Below, one piece after another: positions 37,474 through 46,199 of a DNA stretch of 64,000 nucleotides. This stretch comes from Methanobacteriales archaeon HGW-Methanobacteriales-1 (lineage in GTDB: Archaea; Methanobacteriota; Methanobacteria; Methanobacteriales; Methanobacteriaceae). The notes under the pieces were generated by a model that did no database searches, had not been told where the DNA came from, and saw only the letters and a list, made by a program, of their open reading frames with translations. The stretch spans positions 1 to 64,000 of the forward strand of contig PGYO01000009.1 of assembly GCA_002839705.1 (NCBI GenBank), in the 5' to 3' direction. How positions within the stretch are numbered: position 1 is the stretch's first letter; each line of letters begins with the position of its first letter. Both the position numbers and the translations under genes were made by a program.

Positions 37474-37839
37474 ATGTCACTTAAACCACTAATCTTGGCT
37501 TTAAATAGAAATAAACGAAACTTGGAAATTTTAGAGAAGATATTGGGTAAAGAAGGATATCAAGTTGTAGGTGTTTTGGATCCTCCGGAATTGGATTTGG
37601 AAATTGAAAAACAAGAAAAAATTGATCTGGCATTAATGGACATTTCTGGTTTTGATAAAAGTATCTGGACTTCTTGTGAACGCTTGAGAATAAAAGAAAT
37701 ACCTTTTCTAATTCTAAGTCCACATCATCAAAGAGCAGTTGAAGAGCAAGGTAAAATTGAAGGTGCCCATGGAGTATTGGTTAAACCATTGGTTGTTAAA
37801 GAACTTTTAGTACTTATTAAAAGTCTAATTGATGATTAA
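37474..37839 (+). CDS. Stand-alone receiver-like protein
   Basis: A 121-residue protein. It has the pattern of a receiver domain: LILALNRNKRNLEILEKILG, then the phospho-acceptor region KIDLALMDISGFD, FLILSPHH and GVLVKPLVVKELL with the conserved Lys. The acidic pair normally at the end of strand 1 is replaced (ALNRN), so Mg binding and phosphorylation may be weakened. Its ATG is one base after the KaiC-like stop, so translation is probably coupled. It is followed after 24 bases by a histidine kinase. Confidence 0.82.
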   Translation: MSLKPLILALNRNKRNLEILEKILGKEGYQVVGVLDPPELDLEIEKQEKIDLALMDISGFDKSIWTSCERLRIKEIPFLILSPHHQRAVEEQGKIEGAHGVLVKPLVVKELLVLIKSLIDD

Positions 37840-37863
37840 ATACAATGATCTTGGAGAGATTAT

Positions 37864-38856
37864 ATGGAAAAGATTTTGATTTTACTTACAAATCCCAAGA
37901 ACAGTGAGATGATAGGTACTCTCTTAGGGGCTAATTATGATATTATTTACTCCCTATCTGAAATTGAGGAAGATTCTAAAGATATAGATACTATAAGTCT
38001 GATAATCACGGATTTAATTTCCTGGTCTCGAAATGGGGAAAAATTAAAATCTATCAAAGAAAAAGAAATGCCACTATTTTTACCTTTTCTTCTGGTTGTT
38101 GCTCCTAATGATCTTAAAAATGCACAAAATATTATTTGGGAAAGCTTTGATGAAGTGATAATCGTACCTATAACCAAGATAGTCCTTTCCTCCAGAGTAA
38201 AGGTTCTTTTGCAGACACGTGAACTTTCCCTCCAAGTAAATCAACTTCTCAAAGACAAAGAGATGTTAATTAAGGAAATCCATCATAGGGTGAAAAATAA
38301 TTTAACTGTAATCAGCAGCCTACTAAGTCTTCAATCACGTTATATTAAGGATGAATCCGATAAGGATTTATTTAAAGAGAGTGAAAACCGGGCTAAATCC
38401 ATGGCCCTAATTCATGAGAGACTCTATCGTTCAGAAGATGTTAAAAGTATTGATTTTTCAGATTATATTACCTCACTATCCAGAGATCTTTTTGATACAT
38501 ATGTCACATCTAAAGATAAAATCCAGCTAAAGTTAGATGTGGAAAATATAATGGTGGATGTAGATAATACTGTTCCTCTGGGCCTCATAATCAATGAACT
38601 GGTTACCAATTGTCTTAAATATGCATTCCCTTCTAATCGACCAGGTACTATTAATATTAATTTTCATAAGATAGGTTCAGAATATGTGCTGGAAGTAAGT
38701 GATGATGGTATCGGCCTACCAGAAGACTTTGATGTGGATAAAAGTGATAGTTTAGGTATGCGACTGATATCAGGCCTCACTTCTCAGCTTGATGGAGAAA
38801 TGGAAATGTTGAATGAATCAGGGACTACCTTCCGCATACGATTCAGTGATAGCTAA
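37864..38856 (+). CDS. HisKA_2 histidine kinase with N-terminal receiver-like domain
   Basis: A 330-residue soluble kinase. The N-terminal 120 residues look like a degenerate receiver (LIITDLISWS at the phospho-site, IIVPITKIVLSSRVKVLL at the end). HisKA_2 follows with the phosphoacceptor [19 protein letters not shown], then HATPase_c with NELVTNCLKYAF and DDGIGLPED. The catalytic half closely resembles that of the MEDS kinase at 14.3-16.4 kb, suggesting lineage expansion. Third gene of the KaiC/receiver/kinase operon. Confidence 0.87.
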   Translation: MEKILILLTNPKNSEMIGTLLGANYDIIYSLSEIEEDSKDIDTISLIITDLISWSRNGEKLKSIKEKEMPLFLPFLLVVAPNDLKNAQNIIWESFDEVIIVPITKIVLSSRVKVLLQTRELSLQVNQLLKDKEMLIKEIHHRVKNNLTVISSLLSLQSRYIKDESDKDLFKESENRAKSMALIHERLYRSEDVKSIDFSDYITSLSRDLFDTYVTSKDKIQLKLDVENIMVDVDNTVPLGLIINELVTNCLKYAFPSNRPGTININFHKIGSEYVLEVSDDGIGLPEDFDVDKSDSLGMRLISGLTSQLDGEMEMLNESGTTFRIRFSDS

Positions 38857-39044
38857 TTTCAATTAAAAAAATAAATTTAAAAAATTGTATTAATTTTTAA
38901 GTCTTTATTCTATTTTTTAAGTTTATATTAATTTCATTAAAATAGAATTTTTAACTATTAAAAATCAATATAAATGAATTTATAAAATCACAATTGATAA
39001 TTGACAAAAACACTTGATTAATGTATAAAAAATAAGATTGAGGT

Positions 39045-39320
39045 TTAACCACCAGCAATGGTTTGGAATATTACAACCTCGTCATTTGATTTTAAGGAAT
39101 AACTTTCAAAGCTTTCTGACTTGAGATCTTCTCCATTAACTAGGATTTTCATGTAATCTTTAATATTTCCTTCTTTATCAAATAGGGTTTCTTTGAATTT
39201 AGGATGGTAACTACTGGTCAGAATTTCTAAAAACTCAGCTAAATTTCCACTATATTCAAATTCTTTTTCTTTTTCTCCTGTTATTTCTCTAAAATTTCCT
39301 AAGAATTTAATTTTAACCAT
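39045..39320 (-). CDS. MoaD/ThiS-like sulfur carrier (SAMP-type)
   Basis: A 91-residue ubiquitin-fold protein ending in the activatable Gly-Gly (FQTIAGG). The opening VKIKFLGNFREITGEKEKEF and ILVNGEDL are typical of MoaD/SAMP proteins. After adenylation the C-terminus could carry sulfur as a thiocarboxylate for molybdopterin, thiamine, cysteine or tRNA thiolation, or be attached to proteins. GGAG lies before the ATG. A TAACGATTGTTA dyad in its promoter ties it to the cysteine genes rather than only to molybdopterin. Confidence 0.85.
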   Translation of the reverse strand: MVKIKFLGNFREITGEKEKEFEYSGNLAEFLEILTSSYHPKFKETLFDKEGNIKDYMKILVNGEDLKSESFESYSLKSNDEVVIFQTIAGG

Positions 39321-39398
39321 TTATACTAGCTCCAATGTTTTTAGTTTGTTTAAACGGGTTATGTTAATTAGAATATTAAAAATATGACAAATTACTTT

Positions 39399-39410
39399 TA
39401 ACGATTGTTA
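39399..39410. promoter_or_regulatory. Candidate sulfur-regulon operator (sulfur-carrier gene)
   Basis: TAACGATTGTTA, one base different from the perfect dyad, 79 bases before the minus-strand ATG and just after an AT-rich TATA-like region. Confidence 0.5.
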
Positions 39411-39531
39411 ACTTTATTTATTTAATATTTATATCTTTGGCTATTAATAAAAAAATGAAATTTAGTCTATTTTTTCATAAATGACATATAAATATTGATT
39501 AATAATAAAATTATATCAAAAAATATATACT

Positions 39532-39543
39532 TAACAATAGTTA
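39532..39543. promoter_or_regulatory. Candidate sulfur-regulon operator (PNPOx-like gene)
   Basis: TAACAATAGTTA directly after a TATA box (AATATATAC, about 39521-39529), where a bound protein would block transcription initiation. Confidence 0.6.
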
Positions 39544-39562
39544 TATTAAGACTGTGATTAAA

Positions 39563-39955
39563 ATGGTATTAAACAAAGAATTACAAGATGCAATAGAAAA
39601 GAATTTAGTATTTTTAGCAACCGCCAGCAAAGAAGGAGTTCCTAATGTTGTTCCTGTAGGATTTGCCAGGCCACTGGACGGGGAAACAATATTAATAGCA
39701 GACAATTACCTCAATAAAACTCGCCAGAACCTTGATGAGAATCCAAGATTATCATTAATTCCTCAGGACGCTAAAGCATTCCCCTTCCAGATAAAGGGAA
39801 CTGTTGAAATTTTTGAATCAGGAGAATACTTTGATCAGGTCACAGAATGGGCCCAAAATGTCATGACGGAATTGGAACCAAAGTCAGCTATTTTATTCAA
39901 AGTTGAGGAAATTTACTCGGTTCAACCGGGCCCTAATGCTGGTAAAAAATTGTAA
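39563..39955 (+). CDS. Pyridoxamine 5'-phosphate oxidase-like (FMN-binding) protein
   Basis: A 130-residue split-barrel flavoprotein: LVFLATASKEGVPNVVPVGF, ILIADNYLNKTRQNLDENPR, and a FQIKGTVEIFESGEYF strand. Members bind FMN or F420. The start is ATG 39563 after GTGAT. The N-terminal IKGT/TAS blocks do not show the residues needed for genuine PNP oxidase. Its promoter carries the cysteine-gene dyad, so a redox role in sulfur metabolism is likely; the substrate is unknown. Confidence 0.83.
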   Translation: MVLNKELQDAIEKNLVFLATASKEGVPNVVPVGFARPLDGETILIADNYLNKTRQNLDENPRLSLIPQDAKAFPFQIKGTVEIFESGEYFDQVTEWAQNVMTELEPKSAILFKVEEIYSVQPGPNAGKKL

Positions 39956-40139
39956 AATGTGAAAATTATCTATTTTTTTATTTTTACTACTTCTTTCAAT
40001 ATTTTTCATTTTTTTAGCATTTTTGTTAAACAATTTTTATTTATGCTACAACAACTTTTATTAATTATTAGTAATTAATATGAAATTGTTTATATTTTGA
40101 TAAACTTAAATTTTTAAACTTAAAAAACTCCGTGATAAC

Positions 40140-40499
40140 ATGAGCATAAAAGTAGCAATTGCAAGTAGTGATGGTAAATATATTAACCAACACTTTGGAA
40201 AAACAAACAAATTTCTCATTTTTCAGGTGAATGGGCCTGATGACTATGACTTTGTTGAACTACGAGAGGATGAACCTTCATGTGGTAGTTATCGAGAGGA
40301 TGGTCAAAGCCAAACTAAAGAACGTGCTGACTTACTTTCTGATTGTAAGGCGGTTATTGTCAGTCAGATTGGGCCTGGTGCTTCTCAAAAGCTTATTGAT
40401 AAAGGCATTATTCCTTTTGAGGAGTCATGTTTTATAACCGATGCTTTAGATCATCTGAGTAATGTGATGGATCAATTAGATGACATTTTAAAAAAATAA
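40140..40499 (+). CDS. NifX/NifB-type dinitrogenase Fe-Mo cofactor family protein
   Basis: A 119-residue protein of the dinitrogenase iron-molybdenum cofactor family: KVAIASSDGKYINQHFGKTNKFLIF, and AVIVSQIGPGASQKLIDKGI. Small stand-alone members are widespread in anaerobes and may bind Fe-S or metal clusters. GTGAT precedes the ATG. No nif genes are nearby and no sulfur operator is seen in its promoter. Confidence 0.85.
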   Translation: MSIKVAIASSDGKYINQHFGKTNKFLIFQVNGPDDYDFVELREDEPSCGSYREDGQSQTKERADLLSDCKAVIVSQIGPGASQKLIDKGIIPFEESCFITDALDHLSNVMDQLDDILKK

Positions 40500-40605
40500 T
40501 ATAATTTTTTTATTTTTAATTTTCAATTCATATTATTGATATTAGTTTTGTTTGAAATTATCTTGAGTTGTCGAAAACTTTATAAGTTTTAATACAAAAG
40601 AATTA

Positions 40606-40617
40606 TAACAATTGTTA
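40606..40617. promoter_or_regulatory. Candidate sulfur-regulon operator 1 (cysK)
   Basis: TAACAATTGTTA inside the perfect 14-bp palindrome; the first of two tandem sites before cysK. Confidence 0.7.
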
Positions 40618-40619
40618 TA

Positions 40620-40631
40620 TAACAATGGTTA
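40620..40631. promoter_or_regulatory. Candidate sulfur-regulon operator 2 (cysK)
   Basis: TAACAATGGTTA, starting 14 bases after the first site's start. It overlaps the TATA box TTATATATAA (40629-40638). Confidence 0.65.
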
Positions 40632-40673
40632 TATATAATTTAATGAATAAATAAAAAAATAACAGGTGAGAAT

Positions 40674-41651
40674 ATGGTAAAGATACCAGAACTTAAAAGA
40701 GGAATAGCAAACGATATCACAGAAACAATTGGAAATACACCTTTAGTAAGATTAAACAGATTAACTACGGGCCTTAAAGCTGATGTTGTTGTAAAAGTAG
40801 AATCATTTAACCCTATAAGTAGTGTAAAAGACAGAATTGGTGTTGCTTTAGTTGAATACGGTGAAGAGCAAGGACTAATTAAAGAGGATTCTGTACTTAT
40901 TGAACCAACCAGTGGGAACACGGGAATTGCTCTGGGGTTTGTGGCTGCAGCTAAAGGATACCGACTGATTCTCACTATGCCGGATACCATGTCTTTAGAG
41001 CGGAGAAAACTTCTGGCAGTATTTGGTGCAGAAATTGTTTTAACTCCGGGAGCAGATGGAATGCCGGGTGCGATAGCTAAAGCTGAAGAGTTAGCCAAAG
41101 AAATACCAAATTCTGTCCTACCACAACAATTTAAAAATCCTGCCAACCCTAAAATTCATAGGGAAACCACTGCAGAAGAAATCTGGAGAGACACTGAAGG
41201 TAAAGCGGACATTATAGTTGCCGGTGTAGGTACTGGAGGAACTATAACTGGTATAGCCGAAGTATTAAAGACGAGAAAACCTGGATTTAAGGCAGTTGCT
41301 GTGGAACCTGCCACTTCACAAGTACTGGCTACTGGTGTAAAAGGACCTCATAAAATACAAGGTATTGGTGCTGGATTTGTTCCTGAAGTACTCAGAACTG
41401 ATTTAATAGATGAAATTATCCCGGTTAAAGACGAAGATGCTGCTTCAACATTACTAAGACTTGCCCGTGAAGAAGGAATTTTCGCTGGTATTTCTTCAGG
41501 TGCTGCTACCTGGGCTGCTATTGAACTGGCCAAAAGACCTGAAAATGAAGGTAAATTGATTGTAGCTGTGCTACCTGATACGGGTGAAAGATACCTCAGT
41601 ATGGAATGGGTATTTGAAGAATTGTATAATGCCTATGATACTATAATTTGA
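40674..41651 (+). CDS. cysK: Cysteine synthase (O-acetylserine sulfhydrylase)
   Basis: A 325-residue fold-type-II PLP enzyme with the PLP lysine K52 in [10 protein letters not shown], the substrate loop [13 protein letters not shown] and the phosphate-binding [13 protein letters not shown]. It makes cysteine from O-acetylserine and sulfide. The next gene, cysE, supplies O-acetylserine, which gives a complete bacterial-type cysteine route. This is notable because many methanogens make cysteine on tRNA through SepRS/SepCysS. AGGTGAGA precedes the ATG. Two dyad sites lie over the promoter. Confidence 0.95.
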   Translation: MVKIPELKRGIANDITETIGNTPLVRLNRLTTGLKADVVVKVESFNPISSVKDRIGVALVEYGEEQGLIKEDSVLIEPTSGNTGIALGFVAAAKGYRLILTMPDTMSLERRKLLAVFGAEIVLTPGADGMPGAIAKAEELAKEIPNSVLPQQFKNPANPKIHRETTAEEIWRDTEGKADIIVAGVGTGGTITGIAEVLKTRKPGFKAVAVEPATSQVLATGVKGPHKIQGIGAGFVPEVLRTDLIDEIIPVKDEDAASTLLRLAREEGIFAGISSGAATWAAIELAKRPENEGKLIVAVLPDTGERYLSMEWVFEELYNAYDTII

Positions 41652-41701
41652 GCAATCAATACAATTTATAAGACATTAACCCCAGAATTTAATTAACTAT
41701 T

Positions 41702-41713
41702 TAACAATAGTTA
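41702..41713. promoter_or_regulatory. Candidate sulfur-regulon operator (cysE)
   Basis: TAACAATAGTTA 39 bases before cysE, overlapping the upstream edge of a TTATTTTATATTAA promoter element. It suggests cysE has its own promoter besides read-through from cysK. Confidence 0.6.
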
Positions 41714-41752
41714 TTTTATATTAATTTAATAATGTTTTATTGAGGAGATTTT

Positions 41753-42466
41753 ATGTTTGAAAGGATAAGAGAGGATGTAGAAATGGTCCAGATGAGGGAT
41801 CCTGCAGCACGCAGCAACCTTGAAATATTACTCTGTTATCCTGGATTGTTTGCAGTATGGTTCCATAGACTCAGTCAATGGTTCTGGAACCACAATTTAC
41901 TTTTTTTAGGAAGATTTATCTCTGCTTTTGCTCGCTTTTTCACAGGAATAGAAATTCATCCTGGTGCTACCCTGGGCCGAAGAGTATTCATTGACCATGG
42001 AATGGGTGTAGTTATTGGAGAAACAGCCATAGTAGGTAATGATGTCCTAATTTACCAAGGTGTTGTTCTGGGCGGCACTAGCCTTGAAAAAAAGAAAAGG
42101 CATCCTACAATTAAAGATGGAGTCGTAATTGGCTCTGGAGCTAAAGTAATTGGTAATATAATTATTGGGACTTGCTCTAAAATTGGTGCAGGATCTGTAG
42201 TTTTAAGGTCTATTCCTCCAGGTTCAACTTGCGTGGGAATTCCTGGAAGAGTTGTGCAAGAAGAGAGAAAATGTGCCATTGATTTAGATCATGGTGAACT
42301 CCCGGATCCTGTTGCAGAAGTTATTAATTTACTTTTAAAAAGACAGGATGAAATGGAAGCTCAAATAAAAGAACTGGGACTCACTTCAGAGGTAATGAAG
42401 ACCAATGGTTTGTTAAAAAGAAAATCAGAAATGGAAGAAATATTTTGTGAGGGGGCAGGTATCTAA
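41753..42466 (+). CDS. cysE: Serine O-acetyltransferase
   Basis: A 237-residue left-handed beta-helix acetyltransferase of the short EpsC/CysE type. The catalytic region is seen as [27 protein letters not shown] split by repeats, with hexapeptide repeats to about residue 170 and [18 protein letters not shown] charged helical C-terminal tail of about 60 residues follows. It activates serine for CysK. GAGGAG precedes the ATG. It starts 101 bases after cysK and has its own dyad. Confidence 0.93.
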   Translation: MFERIREDVEMVQMRDPAARSNLEILLCYPGLFAVWFHRLSQWFWNHNLLFLGRFISAFARFFTGIEIHPGATLGRRVFIDHGMGVVIGETAIVGNDVLIYQGVVLGGTSLEKKKRHPTIKDGVVIGSGAKVIGNIIIGTCSKIGAGSVVLRSIPPGSTCVGIPGRVVQEERKCAIDLDHGELPDPVAEVINLLLKRQDEMEAQIKELGLTSEVMKTNGLLKRKSEMEEIFCEGAGI

Positions 42467-42649
42467 AAAAATATGGAAAAACATAATATATAGTCAAAAT
42501 TAATTTAAATAAAATGATCATAATTGAAGATTTTAAACTAGGAATATAATTTATTAAAATATCTTTAATTAAAAATAATATGTTAAAAATCATTTTTTTA
42601 AATTAATTGTTTAATTATTAATATAAATAAAAAGGAAATCGTGATTTAA

Positions 42650-43030
42650 ATGAGACCTCCATGTGAAATGGTTGTGTGGTATGTTATACCAACAGTTCGT
42701 TCAGAACTGGCAAAAGAACTTCTAAAATTAGGTATGAAACAAAAAGAAATTTCTGAATTACTTGATATTACTCAACCGGCAGTTTCCCAGTACATCAGTG
42801 ATAAAAGGGGACATGGCATAAAATTCAATGAGGATATCCAGAAATTAATCAAAACTTTTGCATTAGACCTTAAAGAGGGCACAGCAACTAGTAGGGACAT
42901 AATACCCCGTACTTGCCATATATGTAAACGGGTTAAAACCGAAGATATTATGTGTCAACTGCATAAAGAAAAAGATAATATTCCATCTGATTGTAATGCG
43001 TGTATGGGTTCTGAAGCTAACTGCGGATGA
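42650..43030 (+). CDS. HTH regulator with Cys-rich C-terminus
   Basis: A 126-residue protein. The N-terminal helix-turn-helix (about 18-52) reads LAKELLKLGMKQKEISELLD, ITQPAVSQYISDKRG. The C-terminus holds six cysteines (C89, C92, C102, C115, C118, C125) plus C5 near the start: TCHICKR, MCQLHK, DCNACMG and ANCG. This could bind an Fe-S cluster or zinc and so sense sulfur, iron or redox state. Lying directly after cysK-cysE, it is the best candidate for the protein that binds the TAACNATNGTTA sites; that is inference. Its own promoter shows no such site. Confidence 0.8.
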   Translation: MRPPCEMVVWYVIPTVRSELAKELLKLGMKQKEISELLDITQPAVSQYISDKRGHGIKFNEDIQKLIKTFALDLKEGTATSRDIIPRTCHICKRVKTEDIMCQLHKEKDNIPSDCNACMGSEANCG

Positions 43031-43339
43031 TCCCAACTACATTAATTAAGAAACTAATCAAAGCCATATAATCTAATTTTTAAATATTAACCTAATATTT
43101 TTATAAATGCAGAAATTATTATATATTTAATATATTTTAGGTATTCTAATCTATTTTCAATGGAATATTTCATGAAATTTGACCTTTTTTAACTTTAATT
43201 AAATTAAATCTTAGAAATAATTAATTTTATATCATTCGCTTATAAAATACGATTTAGGATTTAATAAACTTATTAAATTAATTTTATTAATCAATACAAA
43301 CTAAACAGCCATTAAAATAAGTAAAAAATTGGGATATAA
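43031..43339. other. AT-rich intergenic region
   Basis: Probably carries the asnB promoter (several TATA-like stretches, e.g. about 43117-43135). No gene, repeat or strong structure is visible. Confidence 0.4.
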
Positions 43340-44998
43340 ATGTGTGGAATCGTAGGTATAGTGGGAGATAACATTTCTAATGATCTAAAAGAAATGTTAG
43401 ACCTTTTAAAACATAGAGGGCCTGATGATTCTGGCCTATGGATTAATAATCAATTGATTCATGGAGATATATCCCAAACAATCACTCCTGAAGGAAATTT
43501 TGGCCTGGGGCATAATTTATTATCTATTGTAGGGTGCCATGGATTGCAACCAATCACTAATGGTCATTGGGTATTGGTATGTAATGGTGAAATTTATAAT
43601 TTCCAAGAAATTAAAGAATCTATAAAAATCTCTTCTAAAAACGATTTTAAAACGGATTCTGATTGTGAAATAGCTATTAATTTAAACAAATACTTTATGG
43701 AAATTTTAATGGAAAAAAATGGCCTTGATTTGAACTTTAAGGATAATTCAAAGAAAAATGATTGTATTGACTATCGAACTGAGGTTTTATATAAAAAAAT
43801 ATTAGTAGATTCTTTAAAAAAAACCATGCAAAAAATTGATGGCGATTATGCTTTTGCTATTTATGATGGAAAGAATTTAGCATTGGCTAGGGATCCGGTA
43901 GGTGTCAAACCACTTTATTATGGTGAAATTAAAGGTAAAATACGAGCTTTTGCATCTGAGCGAAAGGCCTTATGGAAAGTAGGGATAAAAGAAGTTCATT
44001 CATTACCTCCGGGCCACATGCTGTTCAATGACGAACTGATTCTCGCGGAATCATTGTTTGATTTGAAAGATCCTACTACTATTCATAATCAGAATAATGC
44101 TTATAAAATAAATAATAATAATCTTCTAATTGAAAGTTCAAATCATTTAATAGATTCTTTAAAAGGTCCAGATTTAAAAGAATATTCATTAAAATCTTTG
44201 AAAAATGAATTAAAAAATGTATTAGAAAAATCTGTAGATAAAAGAATTCAGGGCCTGGATAAAGTGGGATTAGTTTTCTCGGGTGGTGTGGATAGTACCA
44301 TATTAGCTTCTATTTTAAAAAATAGGGACATCGAAACCACACTTTATACGGTTGGAACAAAAAACTCTTCTGACTTTCAATTTGCTAATAGGGCTGCTGA
44401 ATATTACGATTTAAAATTAAAAACTTTTGAAATTAATGAAAAAATTATTAAAAATTCATTAAGACCTGTTTTAGAGGCCATTGAAGAGTTCAATGTAATG
44501 AAAATTGGGGTGGCCTTGCCTATTTTCCTGGCTGCAAAAATGGCCAGTGCAGACAAATTAAAAGTTGTATTATCTGGTCAAGGTGCTGATGAACTATTTG
44601 GGGGATATCACCGTTACCTTAAAGATTATTCTAATTATGGAGAAGGCACTCAAGAAGTATTAAAGCAAGATATAAAGAATATTTATCATGTGAACCTTCA
44701 AAGAGATGACGCTGCTACCATGGCCCATGGAGTAGAACTTAGAGTTCCTTTTTTGGATAAAGAGGTAATTAAAACTGCTTTTAGAATACCAATAAAATAT
44801 AAAATCCAAAGTGAAAGTGATAAATTACGAAAACATATTTTAAGAGAAGTAGCTGGAGAAATGGGTGTCCCGGATTTCATTGAAAATCGCCCCAAAAAAG
44901 CAGCCCAATATGGCTCTGGTGTCCATAAAATATTGATAAAAAAGGTCCTTAAAGATTTTGATGAGGTGGCCTTCATGAAACAACTAAGAGGCTTTTAG
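43340..44998 (+). CDS. asnB: Asparagine synthetase (glutamine-hydrolysing)
   Basis: A 552-residue two-domain enzyme. The N-terminal Ntn glutaminase begins MCGIVGIVGD with catalytic Cys2; RGPDDSG, CNGEIYNF and the R-DPVGVKPLYYG block follow. The C-terminal synthetase has the PP-loop VFSGGVDSTILA and SGQGADELFGGYHRY. It makes asparagine from aspartate, glutamine and ATP. It is followed by gatC, which makes Asn-tRNA or Gln-tRNA by transamidation, so two asparagine-related routes are adjacent. Confidence 0.94.
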   Translation: MCGIVGIVGDNISNDLKEMLDLLKHRGPDDSGLWINNQLIHGDISQTITPEGNFGLGHNLLSIVGCHGLQPITNGHWVLVCNGEIYNFQEIKESIKISSKNDFKTDSDCEIAINLNKYFMEILMEKNGLDLNFKDNSKKNDCIDYRTEVLYKKILVDSLKKTMQKIDGDYAFAIYDGKNLALARDPVGVKPLYYGEIKGKIRAFASERKALWKVGIKEVHSLPPGHMLFNDELILAESLFDLKDPTTIHNQNNAYKINNNNLLIESSNHLIDSLKGPDLKEYSLKSLKNELKNVLEKSVDKRIQGLDKVGLVFSGGVDSTILASILKNRDIETTLYTVGTKNSSDFQFANRAAEYYDLKLKTFEINEKIIKNSLRPVLEAIEEFNVMKIGVALPIFLAAKMASADKLKVVLSGQGADELFGGYHRYLKDYSNYGEGTQEVLKQDIKNIYHVNLQRDDAATMAHGVELRVPFLDKEVIKTAFRIPIKYKIQSESDKLRKHILREVAGEMGVPDFIENRPKKAAQYGSGVHKILIKKVLKDFDEVAFMKQLRGF

Positions 44999-45249
44999 AT
45001 AATTAAGATTATAATAGGATAATTCATTTATTAATTAAGTAATTATACAATCTAATATTATTCAATAAGTTTAGTTTCTCGATTTTATGCAGGGGGTTTA
45101 TTTTAAAATCTTCTAAATTTATTATGAACAATATTTATAAAGCTAAACAAATTAATAATAATATAAATAAGATATTTTACTTATAATAAATTTTAAAAAT
45201 ATTCATAAATAAATTAAATTTTACCACTATACTAAAGAGCAGGATTTAA

Positions 45250-45462
45250 ATGAAAATCGAAAAAGAAGCAGAAAAAATCTTAAAAGAATTTTCAAAAACA
45301 TTGGAGAACATTCCTGAATTGGAAGAAACTCATTATATTGTCGATAATATTAATCTTACCCGTAAAGATGTAGCTCATGATAAAAATCCTTACCGGATTA
45401 TGAGAAATACTAATGTGGATGAAAATGGAAATATGATTGTTGAAAAGAGTAAATGGAAATAA
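45250..45462 (+). CDS. gatC: Aspartyl/glutamyl-tRNA amidotransferase subunit C
   Basis: A 70-residue archaeal-type GatC: an N-terminal helix (EKEAEKILKEFSKTLENIPE) and a C-terminal RKDVAHDKNPYRIMRNTNVDENGNM-like segment (split here). GatC stabilises the GatAB amidotransferase. gatA and gatB are not in the window. It lies 250 bases after asnB and about 125 before the ACT gene. Confidence 0.85.
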   Translation: MKIEKEAEKILKEFSKTLENIPELEETHYIVDNINLTRKDVAHDKNPYRIMRNTNVDENGNMIVEKSKWK

Positions 45463-45587
45463 TCTATTTCTTAATAATTAATTTTAACTAAGATTTTTAT
45501 TTTTACTTATTAATTTTATTTTTATTAATAAAATTAGGACTATTTAGATACTTAGAATTTATAATACATAATTAAAGAGGAGATAAA

Positions 45588-46076
45588 ATGCGTTTGAACC
45601 TGGTACTTGAACTTCTGGATGTTCCTGGGAAATTAGTAGCTGTATTAGAACCTATTGGGGCTTTAGGGGCTAATTTAGTTACAGTTATTCATCAAAGAGA
45701 TATTAAAACTGAAAGAGGATTAATTCCAGTTCAAATAACTATTGAAGGAGAACCTAATACTCTTGATTTGGTAATGAAAAAGCTAGATGAGCTGGGAATC
45801 AAAGTTATTGAAATGGATGGAGTTCTTCTCAAAGAAACCATAAAAACTATTCTTATTGGAAATATTGTTGACAGAGACGTTAAAGACACTATGGATCAAA
45901 TTAACCAGTTAGAAGGAGTTAGAGTAGCAGACTTAGCCCTTAAAATGGCTGAAGAACCGTTGGATTCATCTGCAAGAATAACTGTGGAAGCAGATTTTGG
46001 CAAAAAAGATGAACTAATGCACAGAATTAATAGCATTGGTCATAAAAAAGATTTTTTGGTTATTAGTGAAGTTTAA
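45588..46076 (+). CDS. ACT-domain regulator linked to homoserine dehydrogenase
   Basis: A 162-residue protein with an ACT domain at the N-terminus (RLNLVLELLDVPGKLVAVLE, PIGALGANLVTVIHQRD) and a second ACT-like half. It lies 123 bases before the homoserine dehydrogenase, which itself lacks the ACT domain found in many bacterial enzymes. It probably provides amino-acid feedback (threonine or a relative) in trans. GAGGAGAT precedes the ATG. Confidence 0.85.
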   Translation: MRLNLVLELLDVPGKLVAVLEPIGALGANLVTVIHQRDIKTERGLIPVQITIEGEPNTLDLVMKKLDELGIKVIEMDGVLLKETIKTILIGNIVDRDVKDTMDQINQLEGVRVADLALKMAEEPLDSSARITVEADFGKKDELMHRINSIGHKKDFLVISEV

Positions 46077-46199
46077 TACTACTATGTGAGTTTCTTAAAT
46101 CGTGATTCTATCATATTAGTCCATGATTCTCTAATTTAGAGTGATTTAAGTTAATTCAAACGTATTCTACAATAATAAGTTTGATATTGGAGGAATTTT

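Noticed and set aside
36018-38856. A circadian clock system
   Set aside because: Only a KaiC-like ATPase is present. There is no KaiA or KaiB and the partners are phosphorelay proteins.
40024-40036. TTGTTAAACAA palindrome before the NifX-like gene as another sulfur operator
   Set aside because: Its arms are joined differently (TTGTTAAACAA, not TAAC-4-GTTA) and it is over 100 bases from the start, so it does not fit the operator.
40140-40499. Part of a nitrogen-fixation cluster
   Set aside because: Single small NifX-like proteins are common without nitrogenase, and no nif gene is nearby.
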